This document shows, piece after piece, positions 1 to 14,120 of a stretch of 23,779 nt of DNA. The DNA is taken from the NCBI GenBank assembly GCA_910592205.1, contig CAJVPJ010000485.1:1-23779 (forward strand). The letters are read 5' to 3'. The notes beneath the pieces were generated by a model. It saw nothing but the letters and a program-made list of their open reading frames with translations, was not told where the DNA came from and searched no databases. Positions within the stretch are counted from its first letter, which is position 1; each line of letters opens with the position of its first letter. A program made the position numbers and the translations under genes. Source of the stretch: Paraglomus occultum (taxonomy: Eukaryota; Glomeromycota; Glomeromycetes; Paraglomerales; Paraglomeraceae).

Positions 1-1519
1 TCGAAAAAATAGATTTTTCATATGTTTTACTATGTGATCGACAAAAATTACGTAGACTTTTGTCCAGTGAGTGTATAACAGTATAATATACTTAGATAAT
101 CCATAAAATAGAAGCGAAGACTCAATTGAAAACTTTGGACCATAAAGGCTTTAAATAGTGTTGGTAAAGCCCTTTTCTGTTTTACTTCTTGCGTTACAAA
201 AAAATTGATCATGTCTTTACCAGCTCGCGAATTTTGAACGAAATCTTCGGATTATTTTTATATCATGTTATGGTGTGATAAAGTGAACATTAAAATTAAC
301 AAGTCCATGATTTATGAATGAGTTCGCGTTCAAAATTGTTGTCACAAGCCTCTCATTTACGTCACATGATAAAATTTTTATTGTTGCAAGACACTAGAAT
401 AATCATAATAATAATTTATTGAATTATGAATCAGAATATGAAGTGTATGCATATGTTAGCATGTCTTGTCATCACAAAATATTTATAACAAAATCTACTG
501 AACCTCTGATGGTTATTGTTGAGGTTTATTGATGGCAACTACATTTCATATTTATATTTAGCCAATTAATAAAGAACCCCGCAGAGCAAGCAAGAATGGG
601 GTATAAAGTCAATGTGTGCATCAAGCTGCTTGACAACCTGATATTGGATGTGGTGAAGTGTCAGGTGGCCTCACATATGACAAAGAACGGATGGACACAC
701 TCAAACTGGGTGGGAGCTATGGGTTTTTGCAAAAGCTGAATGCTACCAAGATGGAATTGATTAATCTGAACAAAAAGAGAACAGCAATTTTGTGCTCTGG
801 TGTTAAGTGAAAGAATCCACCTTCTTTATTTGTTTACCACCTGTCATGTCAACTCCTCAAAAAAATTCTTAATATTAATATTATATATCTCATCACTGTA
901 TCAACAGAAATAAATTTACTTCACTGGGTAATTGTGCGGTTAACCACGAACTTCATTTACATCAATATAATTTGTGAACAGAGGAACCTAGTAAATAGCA
1001 GCGAGAAAGTGGGGGGACCAAATTAAATACTATAACTATTAATTCTCTAGCGGTGAGAATAAATATTACAAATAACCTGAAGGCTACGTTTCAATAATTG
1101 CTACGTACGGCATATTCTGAAAATTCTAAAAAGAATCATTTAATTATTTCCAAATCGGACGATATTACAGGGCTCGTACAAGAATCATACCAAAAAAGCA
1201 ATATTATGCAAAGCTTATGACAATAATGGTTGTGCACGGTACAGGAAGCAAAAACCGAAGACAAACCAATGAGAATCCGTGAGCCATCTGTAGCTAAGGC
1301 GGAGCAGAATAGAGATGGACAGAAGAAAACAATATTCAAGATGTGTGGACATAGTACAAATAAGATCAAAAAATACAGAGTAAGGGTTTGAGCGAAGATC
1401 TTGTTTAAATCTATTGGGAACGGATGAACTGTGGGAATAATGAGCTAGAACTTAACTAGTTACTTAGTGTACATATAATCTAATATTCAATCATTACGTG
1501 TATAATAATAGTACATATA
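1..1519. other. AT-rich intergenic DNA, no supported gene
   Basis: This stretch lies downstream of the Rab6 gene on the minus strand. Stops are frequent in all frames and I see no exon chain with splice borders. A 77-codon minus-strand frame at 1136-1369 has no family-like features. The only compositional break is at about 562-810, listed separately. Confidence 0.6.
562..810. other. Possible coding or transposon relic
   Basis: This segment is visibly richer in G and C than its surroundings and has codon-like texture on both strands. On the plus strand, one frame reads from near 568 to a stop near 738, and another is open from about 650 to a stop at 808. One minus-strand frame is open apart from a single internal stop. 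I recognise no family. It could be a fragment of a mobile element or of a dead gene; the direction is undecided. Confidence 0.25.
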
Positions 1520-2766
<1,247 letters not shown>

Positions 2767-5700
2767 TTCTTATTTAATTTTTAAATCTGTATATTAATAA
2801 GAAGAAAACGAAGAAAAAGAAAAGCAGAGCGTATTGTCAAAATATTATCAATATGTCCAAAGAATTTTGCCCGTCAAAAACGTCTGAAAAGGGCGCAATT
2901 TTGGGTAACTTGTTCGAGGCGGGCGCAGTTATATGCTACGCAACAAGATATGATTGGCCAAAGACAACAATCGCACATTTTACTTTAATATAGTTTTTGA
3001 CCCTGATTCAACGAGATATGATACCTGTAACCGTCAAATCTTAAGAATCGTCAGCGTCTGAAGCGCACAAGGTGCATGAAGTTTTAATGCCGACTTTTAT
3101 AAATTTCGGACGTCACGCTCAAAAATTATGACTGTCCAGATCGACATGGGCGGTGCTCACAGACCATTGTTTATTGTTATAGCTTTTCCCACAATTGTTA
3201 AAACGTTAATTATTATATGTTATAGCTAAGCATGTCTGATTGCATCAGAATAAGACCTTCCCAGGTGAAAACTTTGTACTGTAATCGCATCACGGTAGGT
3301 AGTGTGACAGATATTTATCTGACTTGCTACGTATGACAATACAACGTCTGTGTTAAAAGAAGAGTAGAACATTGACCTGATTTTTGCAATTCACTCAAAT
3401 GAATGACATAAATTAATATTAGCAATATCTATTCACATTTAGAGCTATTCCGCAATAGCAATTTAGACAGTTAAATCCAAAAGCTCTGCACCTTTTCCTG
3501 CATAGGTTTTGTTGCAGCATGCCCCATTAGGTTGAGTGTCAGTCACACTTTTGCATAATATAGGTTAATTAAATGCAATTCAAAGTCACCATCTTAGTTA
3601 ACTTTCAATATCACACATAATAATAACAGAACTTTGTCTGGTTTGTTGCGTGTGAACGCAATTATCAGAATATAGTCGTGTCGGGTAATTGAGTGTCTAT
3701 ATCATGTGATTTACGGAATTTTCACGTTATTGAGTATGTCTTTTGCAAATTGTGCTTATATTGTTTAATAGTTAAGGATGGATTAGCTTGCTTTCGTTGG
3801 CACATTTATTTCATATTCAAGTGTATTCGCTTTGTCCGTGGTGGGCGTTCTATCCCTTATTCATAATTTGATCGAGAAATCAAATCATAACACACACACG
3901 CACTTACCGTATGTACGACGTCTTCAGCCAATCATCGGCTTTGAAATATTGTGTCGTCTCTATTGAGAATATAACACAAACGGTGACGCCATTTTTGTGA
4001 TTGCGTGCAAACATTTGGAATATACAGCATTATGAAAGTACAACGCAACGTAGAGTGTTTTATGGCAGTTAAAAACCTTGTAAAGCGTGTCAATCAACAA
4101 TAAAGTCTCTACATTGGGCTGAAAAATTTGAAGACAGGTCGAGAAGAGTTATTAGAGATAAAGACTGTAACAACAAGACCGATATTTAGATCGTGAGCAT
4201 AAATCGTAGTTTAAACGTCACTAATCAAAGTATATCGATATATGTCACCCGCAACCAAAGGAACATATGTGTATCATAGTAATATATACATATAATGCCC
4301 GTGGTTTTGTCTCAGGTGGAGTTATGACCGTGTGTAATACTGCTATGTATGTATGAAGGAGCTGTGGTTGTAGAATAAAATGTATGATGACGATGTATTG
4401 TGTGATTCCCTGTCTGATGTTTTAATCAATACACAAATCAAAACTATTAATAGACAGCGATGATACATTGTATTGCGGTGTTCCAAGAAATGACAATAAC
4501 GCGTAATTCGACAGTGTATTGATGACATTGTGACCGTCAGTTATTTATAGACGAAAAAATCAACCAATTAAATCGTCGCAATCAATCAGAATAGCGTACT
4601 TATAAATCTGTATCGCGACATAAATATTTCTTAAAATGGTCAACTATACAAAAATTTAATTAGAGGTTCGTCATCGTTTTCAAACTAAACCGGAATGTTA
4701 TTACGCCAAACCAACATTAATACATTTTTCTTAAACCATGCATGGCTTGATTTAGAATATGATTGCTAATTCGAAAATAGTTATCAAAGTTGCACCAACA
4801 ACGAATAAAACCTCCTCAAAGTGTAATCGTTCTGCAAAGTTTACACATATATCGTAGTATTATTTATAGTCTGCATCGAAAAAGCGGAAACTTTATTTTT
4901 CTAAATAGCTGCGTAATTGTCACTGCTTTTCATTGACTGGTTGGTATTGATGCTAAATATAGCATATTGTACAGACAAGGAAATGTTAAATATTTGTGGA
5001 AAATAATGACAGTTTTATGACGTAAATGCATAAGACTAAGACCAAAATATTAGGAGCATCTGAAGCGACACCAAAGTTTATAATAGGCACAGTTTGCCTC
5101 AACTTAGAGCAGTCAAGCTCACCGAACAAACAACTCATTTTTAACAAACATGGATTGATGCATAGCTCCCACTCATTCTCAAACCTCGGAGCATCGGTAT
5201 CTTCGAAACAGTGAACTACCGAAAATCGAAAAAAGTGTAACCGACAGAAATTTCAGAGAATTTTCTCTAAAATACTACTAGTACTTTGACGCAGGCAGCA
5301 ATATTTTCTGTTAGACAACGCGATGTTTGGCTACTTACAGATTCCAAATACCTGAATCAGAAAACGCATAATTAACATAGCAGACTCAATAAAGAAGGTT
5401 ATTGAGCATAAATGGTGAGTGCATTCCATATTAATTATTATCTAACAAATCTATTAGTTTCAAACGTTTATTTAATATTAATCAGCATAAAAATTTGTAG
5501 TTATCAAGTAGATTGCGAGAAACTTTTATTCACAACGAGGTACTCGCTAAAAAGTGGTTAGAAAGTAATACTGCTTTAAAATAAAAGTAAGCATAACATC
5601 TTGTTTTGTGCTAAATTTTGATTATATTGATGTTATCAAGTAATCGGCTTTTTTTTTGCTGTAACGTCATCATATTTAAAGCGATAGCAGTGTTTTGCGA

Positions 5701-5824
5701 CACAATATTTCAACTGGCTGGGGACGTCGTACATACGGTCACGTTACTGTAGTGAAGATCTTGGGGTTCACATATACACTAAAAGAAGGGCAAAAATAAT
5801 TTATGTCCAAACAGACCTAAAAAA
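2767..5824. other. Intergenic region between divergent Rab6 and membrane-protein genes
   Basis: About 3 kb separates the start codons of two divergent genes, so it must hold both promoters. It is AT-rich with frequent stops. A 62-codon plus frame at 5026-5214 has no recognisable domain and no splice context. A short CA run lies near 3890-3902, and a 33-nt hairpin motif at 5515-5547 is listed separately. I see no RNA gene. Confidence 0.6.
5515..5547 (+). repeat. 33-nt hairpin motif, copy 1
   Basis: The element begins with GCGAG and ends with its reverse complement CTCGC, enclosing AACTTTTATTCACA. A second copy of the same length lies at 21234-21266 and agrees at 27 of 33 positions, with both stem arms kept exactly. 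A further possible stem follows here (5551-5558 with 5570-5577, two G-U pairs). I do not recognise the family. Confidence 0.4.
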
Positions 5825-6820
5825 ATGAATAGATTTTTTTATTATTTAATTTTGATTATTATTGCTCCTTTGTTGAGCGTCGTTGAAGCGAATATAGAAA
5901 AAGAAACACTGACGTCAACTTCTGATGTCGTGCCGGTTAATATAATTAATGGAATTGAGGAATGGGCCAAGAAACACGCTTTAGTGGTAAGTAATAGGTT
6001 TCTTGATTTACAATGTCATGAATTAACAACACGATATTAAATTTCAATATCAAACAAAAAGACTCTCCGACCACCATATGCAATACAACGCTATGAAATG
6101 ATAGTCCCTTTCCCGAATGCAGAGATATCCTCGGTTTTGCAATCTGGCGATAAGGAACGATGGTATATACTTGACGAATTAGATCAAAGACACACATATG
6201 AAGCTAGGATCTCGTATGCTGCATCTGTATGTTACATTGGATGGATACATGCTTGGCTTGATTTTTGGCGTCTAGTATTAACTACTAAGAACAATTTCCG
6301 TAGTCACCAACAGAGTTTGTTATGGATATATTAGGGATAGAAGAAACAGCAGCTATCCTAAAAGAACGAGGCGTATTGGAGGAACTGGCAGATGTAAGTA
6401 TGGATGCGTACTATGAGGCTAAATCATTTTGCATCTATTTTCCATTACTAACTAATAACACAACCAGCATAAAGACGCAAAAGTTAACACGACGAGGCGA
6501 GTTCTTCGTGTGAGAGCAATCTATGCTGGAGTATCAATAGTTCCGGGGCGAGAATCACAGGCAATAAAATACAACATTGGTAAATTGATTTCATACAAAG
6601 TGTACATTCTCACCATTATACTTTTATTCATGACCTTTGCACTTCCTTGCTCTTTGCAGTGCTTGAAACTTTAACATATGGCATCCCATATGTAGCGATT
6701 AAGTTGGTTATCGTCCTTGTAGCTATTATCGGTGTCAGTCTATTTTTGATCGTCCCTAGTGTGTGGAAAGTACTACAAACCATTCGAGAACTCGAAGAGG
6801 TTAATCAGAAGCTTGAATAA
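5825..6820 (+). CDS. Single-pass secretory-pathway membrane protein, family not recognised (5 exons, 229 aa)
   Basis: Exons are 5825-5986, 6062-6226, 6304-6393, 6468-6579 and 6660-6820 (690 nt, phase closes exactly). Donors are GTAAGT, GTATGT, GTAAGT and GTAAAT; the first acceptor is unusually A-rich. The N-terminus has a short basic start and a hydrophobic stretch to about residue 19, a likely signal peptide with possible cleavage near VEA-N (22-23). The central 160 residues are a probable lumenal domain with the motifs RYEMIVPFPN, RHTYEARISY and RRVLRVRAIYAGVS and one N-x-T sequon at Asn146. A single transmembrane segment (about 188-208) is followed by a short charged tail of about 20 residues that may be helical. 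Predicted topology is type I with the bulk in the ER lumen. I cannot name the family; coding is supported by consistent splicing and the signal-plus-anchor architecture, and function is left open. Confidence 0.8.
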
Positions 6821-7369
6821 GACGGTTGAAGTATAAAACGTTAATATATTCACTATCAAGATTTATTGAATGTGGTCTCCTATGTGGAATATACACATAC
6901 AGTCATACCTCTTTTAGCCCCACGGACGGGAATATAATGAGGATTCATTTAAAAACATGCAATTGGCTATCAATCAAGTTTGGCTTCATCTACGCGTCGA
7001 AATTATATTACGTATATACTTTCTGTTGTAAAACCTTTGAACTTTTTAACCATATCAAGTGCTTGTCTTCTCGTTCGCGCAAAAATAATCGTTTCCTCCT
7101 TGTTGCTCGAGTCTTCTATCGCGTTTTGACATTCAGTTTCTTATCGCTTGTTCCTTATGTAAAATTTAGATTTTTCACAACTAACAGTTTCTATATTACT
7201 ATTACCATTTTGTCCATTACAGCAACCGCTTTCGAGTAAAAATATTCGTAATACATACTAATGCATATACATATATGGGTAAAGCGAGAGGGAATGTGCT
7301 ATTCTGTTACAATTACCCTTATATGTACCTTCATATTATGATAGTTGAGAATTGGTGAATAATATGTAT
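6821..7369. other. 3' flank of the membrane-protein gene, no supported gene
   Basis: A frame of 137 codons (6826-7239) is open directly after the stop codon, but its first codon is TTG, it is rich in Phe, Tyr, Ile and Ser as expected from AT-rich noncoding DNA, and it shows no domain. I treat it as 3' UTR or spacer. Confidence 0.55.
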
Positions 7370-7900
7370 CTCGAAAACGCAAAATCGATCTCAATCAGCA
7401 ATCAAGAATCCGTGCTTATAAAATTTACATGTATGTTAAGTATGACTGTTGACAATTTGTGTGCGCGAAATATTAAATACGATTTCGAGTTCGCATATTA
7501 ATATGATCTACTTGATTTTTCGAAAACGCGAAATCGATCTCAATTGCTAACACCTTTAACTAGCATTGAGAATCCGACGCTTGTAAAGTTACATGCATGC
7601 TAAGTGTAACTGTTGACAATGTGTGTGCAAAAGATTGACACGGAATGTCAAGTATGATTTTGAATTGACAATAACGATTGCTTAATTTTTCGAAAACGTG
7701 AAATCAATCTTCTCGCTAGAATCAGCAACCAAGAATTCAATGCTCGTATAATTTACATGCATGTTAAATCTAACTGTTGTCCATGTGTGTGCAAAAAGTT
7801 AACATGGAATCAAGTACGATTTGAATATATACAATTCTAACCAAGAGTCCCACATTGTTAAGCATGACTGTCATCAAATAATTGACCCAGAATATTAGCT
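7370..7900. repeat. Degenerate tandem repeat, about 150-170 bp unit
   Basis: Three diverged direct copies begin at about 7371, 7520 and 7690 with TCGAAAACG. Each then carries, in the same order, AAATC(G/A)AT, a CAAGAAT-like or GAGAATC block, a TTACATG block with GTTAA or GCTAA, (A)ACTGTTG and TGTGTG. A worn fourth fragment (about 7843-7900) keeps the AACCAAGA and catgACTGTC part. No coding potential is seen. Unit length varies (149 and 170 nt), so copies have gained or lost bases since duplication. Confidence 0.75.
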
Positions 7901-7938
7901 TGATAATAACAATGATAATTTTAATAAATCAATGCTTT

Positions 7939-7999
7939 CCTATATAAAACATACATGGCGCTAAAAATTTAAATCGTCAACATTCATTGCACTTGGGTC
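7939..7999 (-). repeat. 61-bp direct repeat, copy A
   Basis: This segment is identical to 8173-8233 except for one base (A here, G there, within the stop-codon context on the minus strand). Read on the minus strand, it holds the last twelve codons of the neighbouring decayed gene (DPSAMNVDDLNF, then TAG) plus its 3' flank. The unit-to-unit spacing is 234 bp. Confidence 0.85.
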
Positions 8000-8172
8000 A
8001 ATGCTTTCCAATGGTTTGACATGAGGAGTTGCGCCTGCACCTGAAACCTTGCAGTCGAGTTGATGCGACCCAGCTTTCGGTAGTGGATCAGTAAAGTGCA
8101 AGCAAGTTGACTTTTACCCAATTTATTATCAAAAATAAATTCTGGTATTTTTCGACTCGTACCCGCTGTGCC

Positions 8173-8233
8173 CCTATATAAAACATACATGGCGCTAGAA
8201 ATTTAAATCGTCAACATTCATTGCACTTGGGTC
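8173..8233 (-). repeat. 61-bp direct repeat, copy B
   Basis: Second copy of the 61-bp segment at 7939-7999. It contains the terminal codons of the decayed minus-strand gene, with the stop codon at 8197-8195. The DNA between the two copies does not match the DNA beyond copy B, so only this segment is shared. Confidence 0.85.
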
Positions 8234-9103
8234 TCTTGGAACACTAGATTCACCTACCAACGTAACATGTTCATTGACAAGACCTTGCAGCTGGCGAGCC
8301 AAATCGTTGAAATTTTAACCAGTGACTTACAAAATCCTCCAGTTTTTAAGAAGCTTTAGAGGTATCGTGAAAGTCTCTAGCACGCGTACACGATAACCCA
8401 CAAAATGAGGTCTGTCTAACACCGCAATTTTGATAGGCAAACTGTGGAGTGGGTCACCTTGAGCAGACCCTACCACCAGATCCAATCTATAAACTTCACC
8501 ATGGCCCCCAATTATTTGTAATACTTTACAGCTGGGCCAGTCTCGAAAAATCGCATGATAATTTTTCCGACATAATTCCTTCAGTATAATCCATTATTGG
8601 ATCGTCTGATGGATGTGTCCAAATATCACGCCTATAAAATCAATTAGTGATGAGATAAATACAAACATTATCTATAATAATAACAAAAGACTTCAATAAT
8701 GGACTTGCAAAGCTTCTAACAGGTGTATGCTGCATACGTCTGCAGCCTGTCTTTAGTATGTTTATCATTCACCCCACTTGGAATAGTGAAAGGAGCGATT
8801 GTTTCAACCATACCACAATCGAGCGAATTGCAGCAGTTATCAATCAGTTCCTGACACATCATCCTTATAGCACCATTTGTGTCAACATTGAGAGACACAT
8901 ATTCATCAGGTGGATGACTAAGAACAAACGGCTTTTTCATCTCTGGTAAGCATTTCTTTCCAAACGCCATCAAATCCGCTTGTATCGAGGGCACCAAGTA
9001 CAATGGGTCGTAGGGGGTTATCTGCTTGCATATCGTGAAGTACAGAGCCAAAGGTGGCATATGCAAATTTTTCGTCATCTTCAAGAATCAGAATAAGATT
9101 GTC
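8195..9103 (-). pseudogene. Decayed unidentified protein-coding gene
   Basis: Strong protein-like segments run on the minus strand but switch frame repeatedly. A first piece opens at 9103 after an acceptor AG and contains DNPLRPIVLGALDTSGFDG, stopping at 8920-8918. The next frame continues with HPPDEYVSLNVDTNGAIRMM and ends near 8738 at a plausible donor GTATGC, with an acceptor before 8631 that would join it in phase to RDIWTHPSDDPIMDY. That frame hits a stop while another gives IIGGHGEVYRLDLVVG and HFVGYRVRVLETFTIPLKLL before stopping; a last frame ends with VPRDPSAMNVDDLNF at 8195. At least three frame changes cannot be explained by usual splice sites. No upstream exon is visible, so the 5' end is missing. 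I do not recognise the protein. Missed introns or sequencing errors remain possible. Confidence 0.55.
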
Positions 9104-9585
9104 CTACAAAATGGTTTATTTATGAGTAATATTCTTTGTAAATGGACAATAGTTTAAAAAGTGGTTAACTGCCGAGGATATTGAGAATATACTAAATTAA
9201 CCATTAGTACAATAGTAATATTATAAAACTGACCCGCTCGACGTTTTTAATTCGTATTCCTTGACTCCATCGGTTTTGCAACGAGTGGAGACGTATACTT
9301 TCTGTAGTACAGTGGAATGTTCACGTGTTTAAAAAATAGATGAGTTCCCACGCTATGCTTCTTCGATGAATTAAAAACAACACCCAGTGCGCCGCACATG
9401 CAATGTGTAAGTGCTTTGATACTAAAGCATAATAATCCAAGGCTTGTGGACATAATGTATTGTGGTGACACATAATGTGTTTGAGGCGGAAAAACCACAG
9501 ATTTGTGTGTACGAGTTATACATATTGCAAACGCGCATGACGACATTTCTACATCACTATTTAACGTCCTTTCGAATTGTTATAG
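9104..9585. other. Spacer between two gene relics
   Basis: No coding exon with splice borders is visible. A 99-codon minus-strand frame at 9247-9546 has a Cys/His-rich, low-information composition and no domain, and I regard it as chance. Confidence 0.5.
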
Positions 9586-9774
9586 ATGGTATGAAGGCAA
9601 TCCATGTAATACGCACCTTCTCGAATTAGCGGCGAAAGTAAAAGAAGCTATGAAAGCGGTTGAACGTTGTTTGGATTTCATCTATTATGTCTGGCGTGTA
9701 TGGACCATTAAACCGCATTTTGTTATTGGTGTAAGGCTCGTTTTAACACCATTGGTGTAAGCAACGGCGTAAGG
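9586..9774 (+). pseudogene. Relic exon of dihydroxy-acid dehydratase (ILV3/IlvD)
   Basis: After an acceptor-like TTATAG at 9580-9585, the frame at 9587-9667 reads WYEGNPCNTHLLELAAKV and on to AVER. This matches the N-terminal region of dihydroxy-acid dehydratases, the iron-sulfur enzyme of valine, leucine and isoleucine synthesis; the NPCN cysteine is a conserved cluster-region residue. Sixty-eight bases later, in another frame (9736-9774), comes ARFNTIGVSNGV, the next conserved block, normally RFNTIGVSDGISMG. The intervening 68 nt has no GT donor at its edge, the conserved Asp of GVSDG is Asn, and nothing after GVSNG resembles the enzyme. No other exons of the roughly 580-residue protein occur nearby. 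I read it as a dead fragment; a functional copy would be elsewhere. Confidence 0.75.
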
Positions 9775-11477
9775 GAAATCACTTTTTATGAGTACTCAGC
9801 TATTATTATAATATTAATATTATTATTATAATTCACGGCTGTCTATCTGGAATTAAGACAATATGACGATGCATTGATTAGTCTAGTCTTAACAGTTCAT
9901 TAAAGATTGAACAAACAGTGTGAATCGAACGAAAGGAAAAAATAAGTCATGATGAGTCTCTCTTGTCTTTTTTACTTCTTGTCGTCTTTTTATTAACGGA
10001 CGAAATTTTGGAGAATTTATACAACCGTTGGATGTTATGTAACTACTGATAAAAAGATAACAGTGACAACGTTTTTGACAAATTGCTTGTATATTTCGTC
10101 TCCATATTCACATCGATTTAGAAACAAAGTTTTCATTGCGGCCAGAATGCTTTATCGGGGCTCTGTATTCACCATGACCGCGAAGTGTACGATCCGAGAT
10201 CTCATCTTCCGAATAATGTTTACAGACACATACGGAATACTCTTAACTGACAACTCTCTATATATGTGTTTTAAACATTGACCTTAGGGCATATTTTGGA
10301 AATACAGTAATATTAGTGAAAAGTGTATACAGAGCACCATGTGATGCAAATAATATTAATGAATCATGTCATATTCACGTTAATATTAAGTCCTTGGATT
10401 AATCAACTTTGGCCAAAATTTATCATTGATATCCCGTACATGATTGATTTAATTGTTCCTAATTGTTGTATTGCATTTGTCTTCTTCTCTTTGATATTGA
10501 TGGAATTTTGCAAGTTTCAATTACTTTCATATTTCTTGTTGGATAAAGAACGCTTGTAACGTTCCAGACTTTTTATCGTAAGCATTTTGCACTGCACTGA
10601 CAACTGGGAAACTCGGAAATTCTTCAAATTTCCATCACTTGGTATTGGTGGTAAAATTTAAAAGGCTGATTAAGTAATTGTATTACAATTTGCTGACGTA
10701 TGACAACGGCATTATCTGCTTACTAAATCACATGTGTGCATCTAGAACCACTATAGATGTGAGAGGTGCGTTTTGGTACCAAGACGTAATCTAAACAGAT
10801 AGCTATTTTGCGACGCGAGACAAAGGAAGCATGCCTCGGCTGTTTTTGGTTGTTTTATTAGTTCGCTGAAGTTCCCGGATGGAGGCGTTGACGGCGTATG
10901 CTCGTCTTAATGCAGTCTCAAGCAAAAGTCTCTTAACATATCTCCCGCATGACGGTCTTTGTTTAACTCGTATATTGCCTTCATCACGATCCATGAGATA
11001 CTTGACATGAAATTAGTCTTGGAGCATTGGTACATACAGAAAACGCTTCGTGCTGATCACAATTTTTTTTTATTCCAATTAAAAACTGCGTTAAAAGAGT
11101 TTTTTTGTAGTGGATCGCATGGCTGATGTAAACTTCAGATACTGTTTATAGATCAAATCCAACCGCTTTTGGCAAGTTCCGATGTATCCATTTAAGGTCT
11201 AAACTTTCCCAGGATATTAATTTGGTTAACTCCGTATACACTGTAACAGACAAACTGCTTGTGGCACACGTTCTAAATTATGAGAATATTTGTGTGTTAA
11301 TTTACATACAGGAACACATAAATCAACCAGCATCAGTACAAATGTACCGTTAGTGAGGTAGATGTGAACTTGTATCCTACCAAATATGGGGAATCAATAT
11401 AGGTGTTGATACTGTATATATGCAGTGCTGCTGTCCACAAAATTTCGTCACATTCTGTTTTAGTAATTCCGTTTCGA
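9775..11477. other. Intergenic region upstream of the mannosidase
   Basis: AT-rich with no supported gene. It includes a 33-bp AT run at 9801-9833. Frames at 10063-10281, 10323-10559 (plus) and 10803-10994 (minus) lack splice context and recognisable motifs; the last lies in slightly GC-richer DNA and overlaps a second open minus-strand frame, so a worn coding fragment there cannot be excluded. The mannosidase promoter must lie in the right part. Confidence 0.5.
9801..9833. repeat. TTA/TAA low-complexity run
   Basis: Thirty-three consecutive A/T bases built from TTA, TAT and AATATT units, partly self-complementary. Simple sequence with no evident function. Confidence 0.8.
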
Positions 11478-13868
<2,391 letters not shown>

Positions 13869-14120
13869 TTAAAATTTCCCAGAGGCGTCGTATATAATTG
13901 TTATGTGGTTAGGAGAACACGCATCACGTGGGATCAATGTTGGGTCGACCGTTCACGTGTGCGAGAAAAAAGATACTTGGAATTTAAAGACGTGTAAATA
14001 GCTAGTTAAAATATTTTCGTCCATTATCACAAGTTAAACAAGTACAGTATGCCCAAAAAGATTTAGATTGTTAGTAAGAAAATACATCCATCGATAAAGT
14101 TTTGTAATCGAATCGATCAT

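Noticed and set aside
5026-5214. A 62-codon plus-strand frame
   Set aside because: Short, no motif, no promoter or splice evidence; expected by chance in 3 kb of spacer.
6826-7239. A 137-codon open plus-strand frame after the membrane-protein gene
   Set aside because: It starts at TTG, lies directly in the expected 3' UTR, has AT-driven composition (Phe, Tyr, Ile, Ser) and shows no motif or splice partner.
10803-10994. A 63-codon minus-strand frame rich in Arg
   Set aside because: Somewhat codon-like, but a second overlapping frame is equally open and no family is recognisable; not enough to call a gene.
11403-11477. An upstream extension of the mannosidase frame
   Set aside because: The extension opens with GTG and contains no ATG; the first ATG at 11478 gives a normal type II membrane N-terminus.
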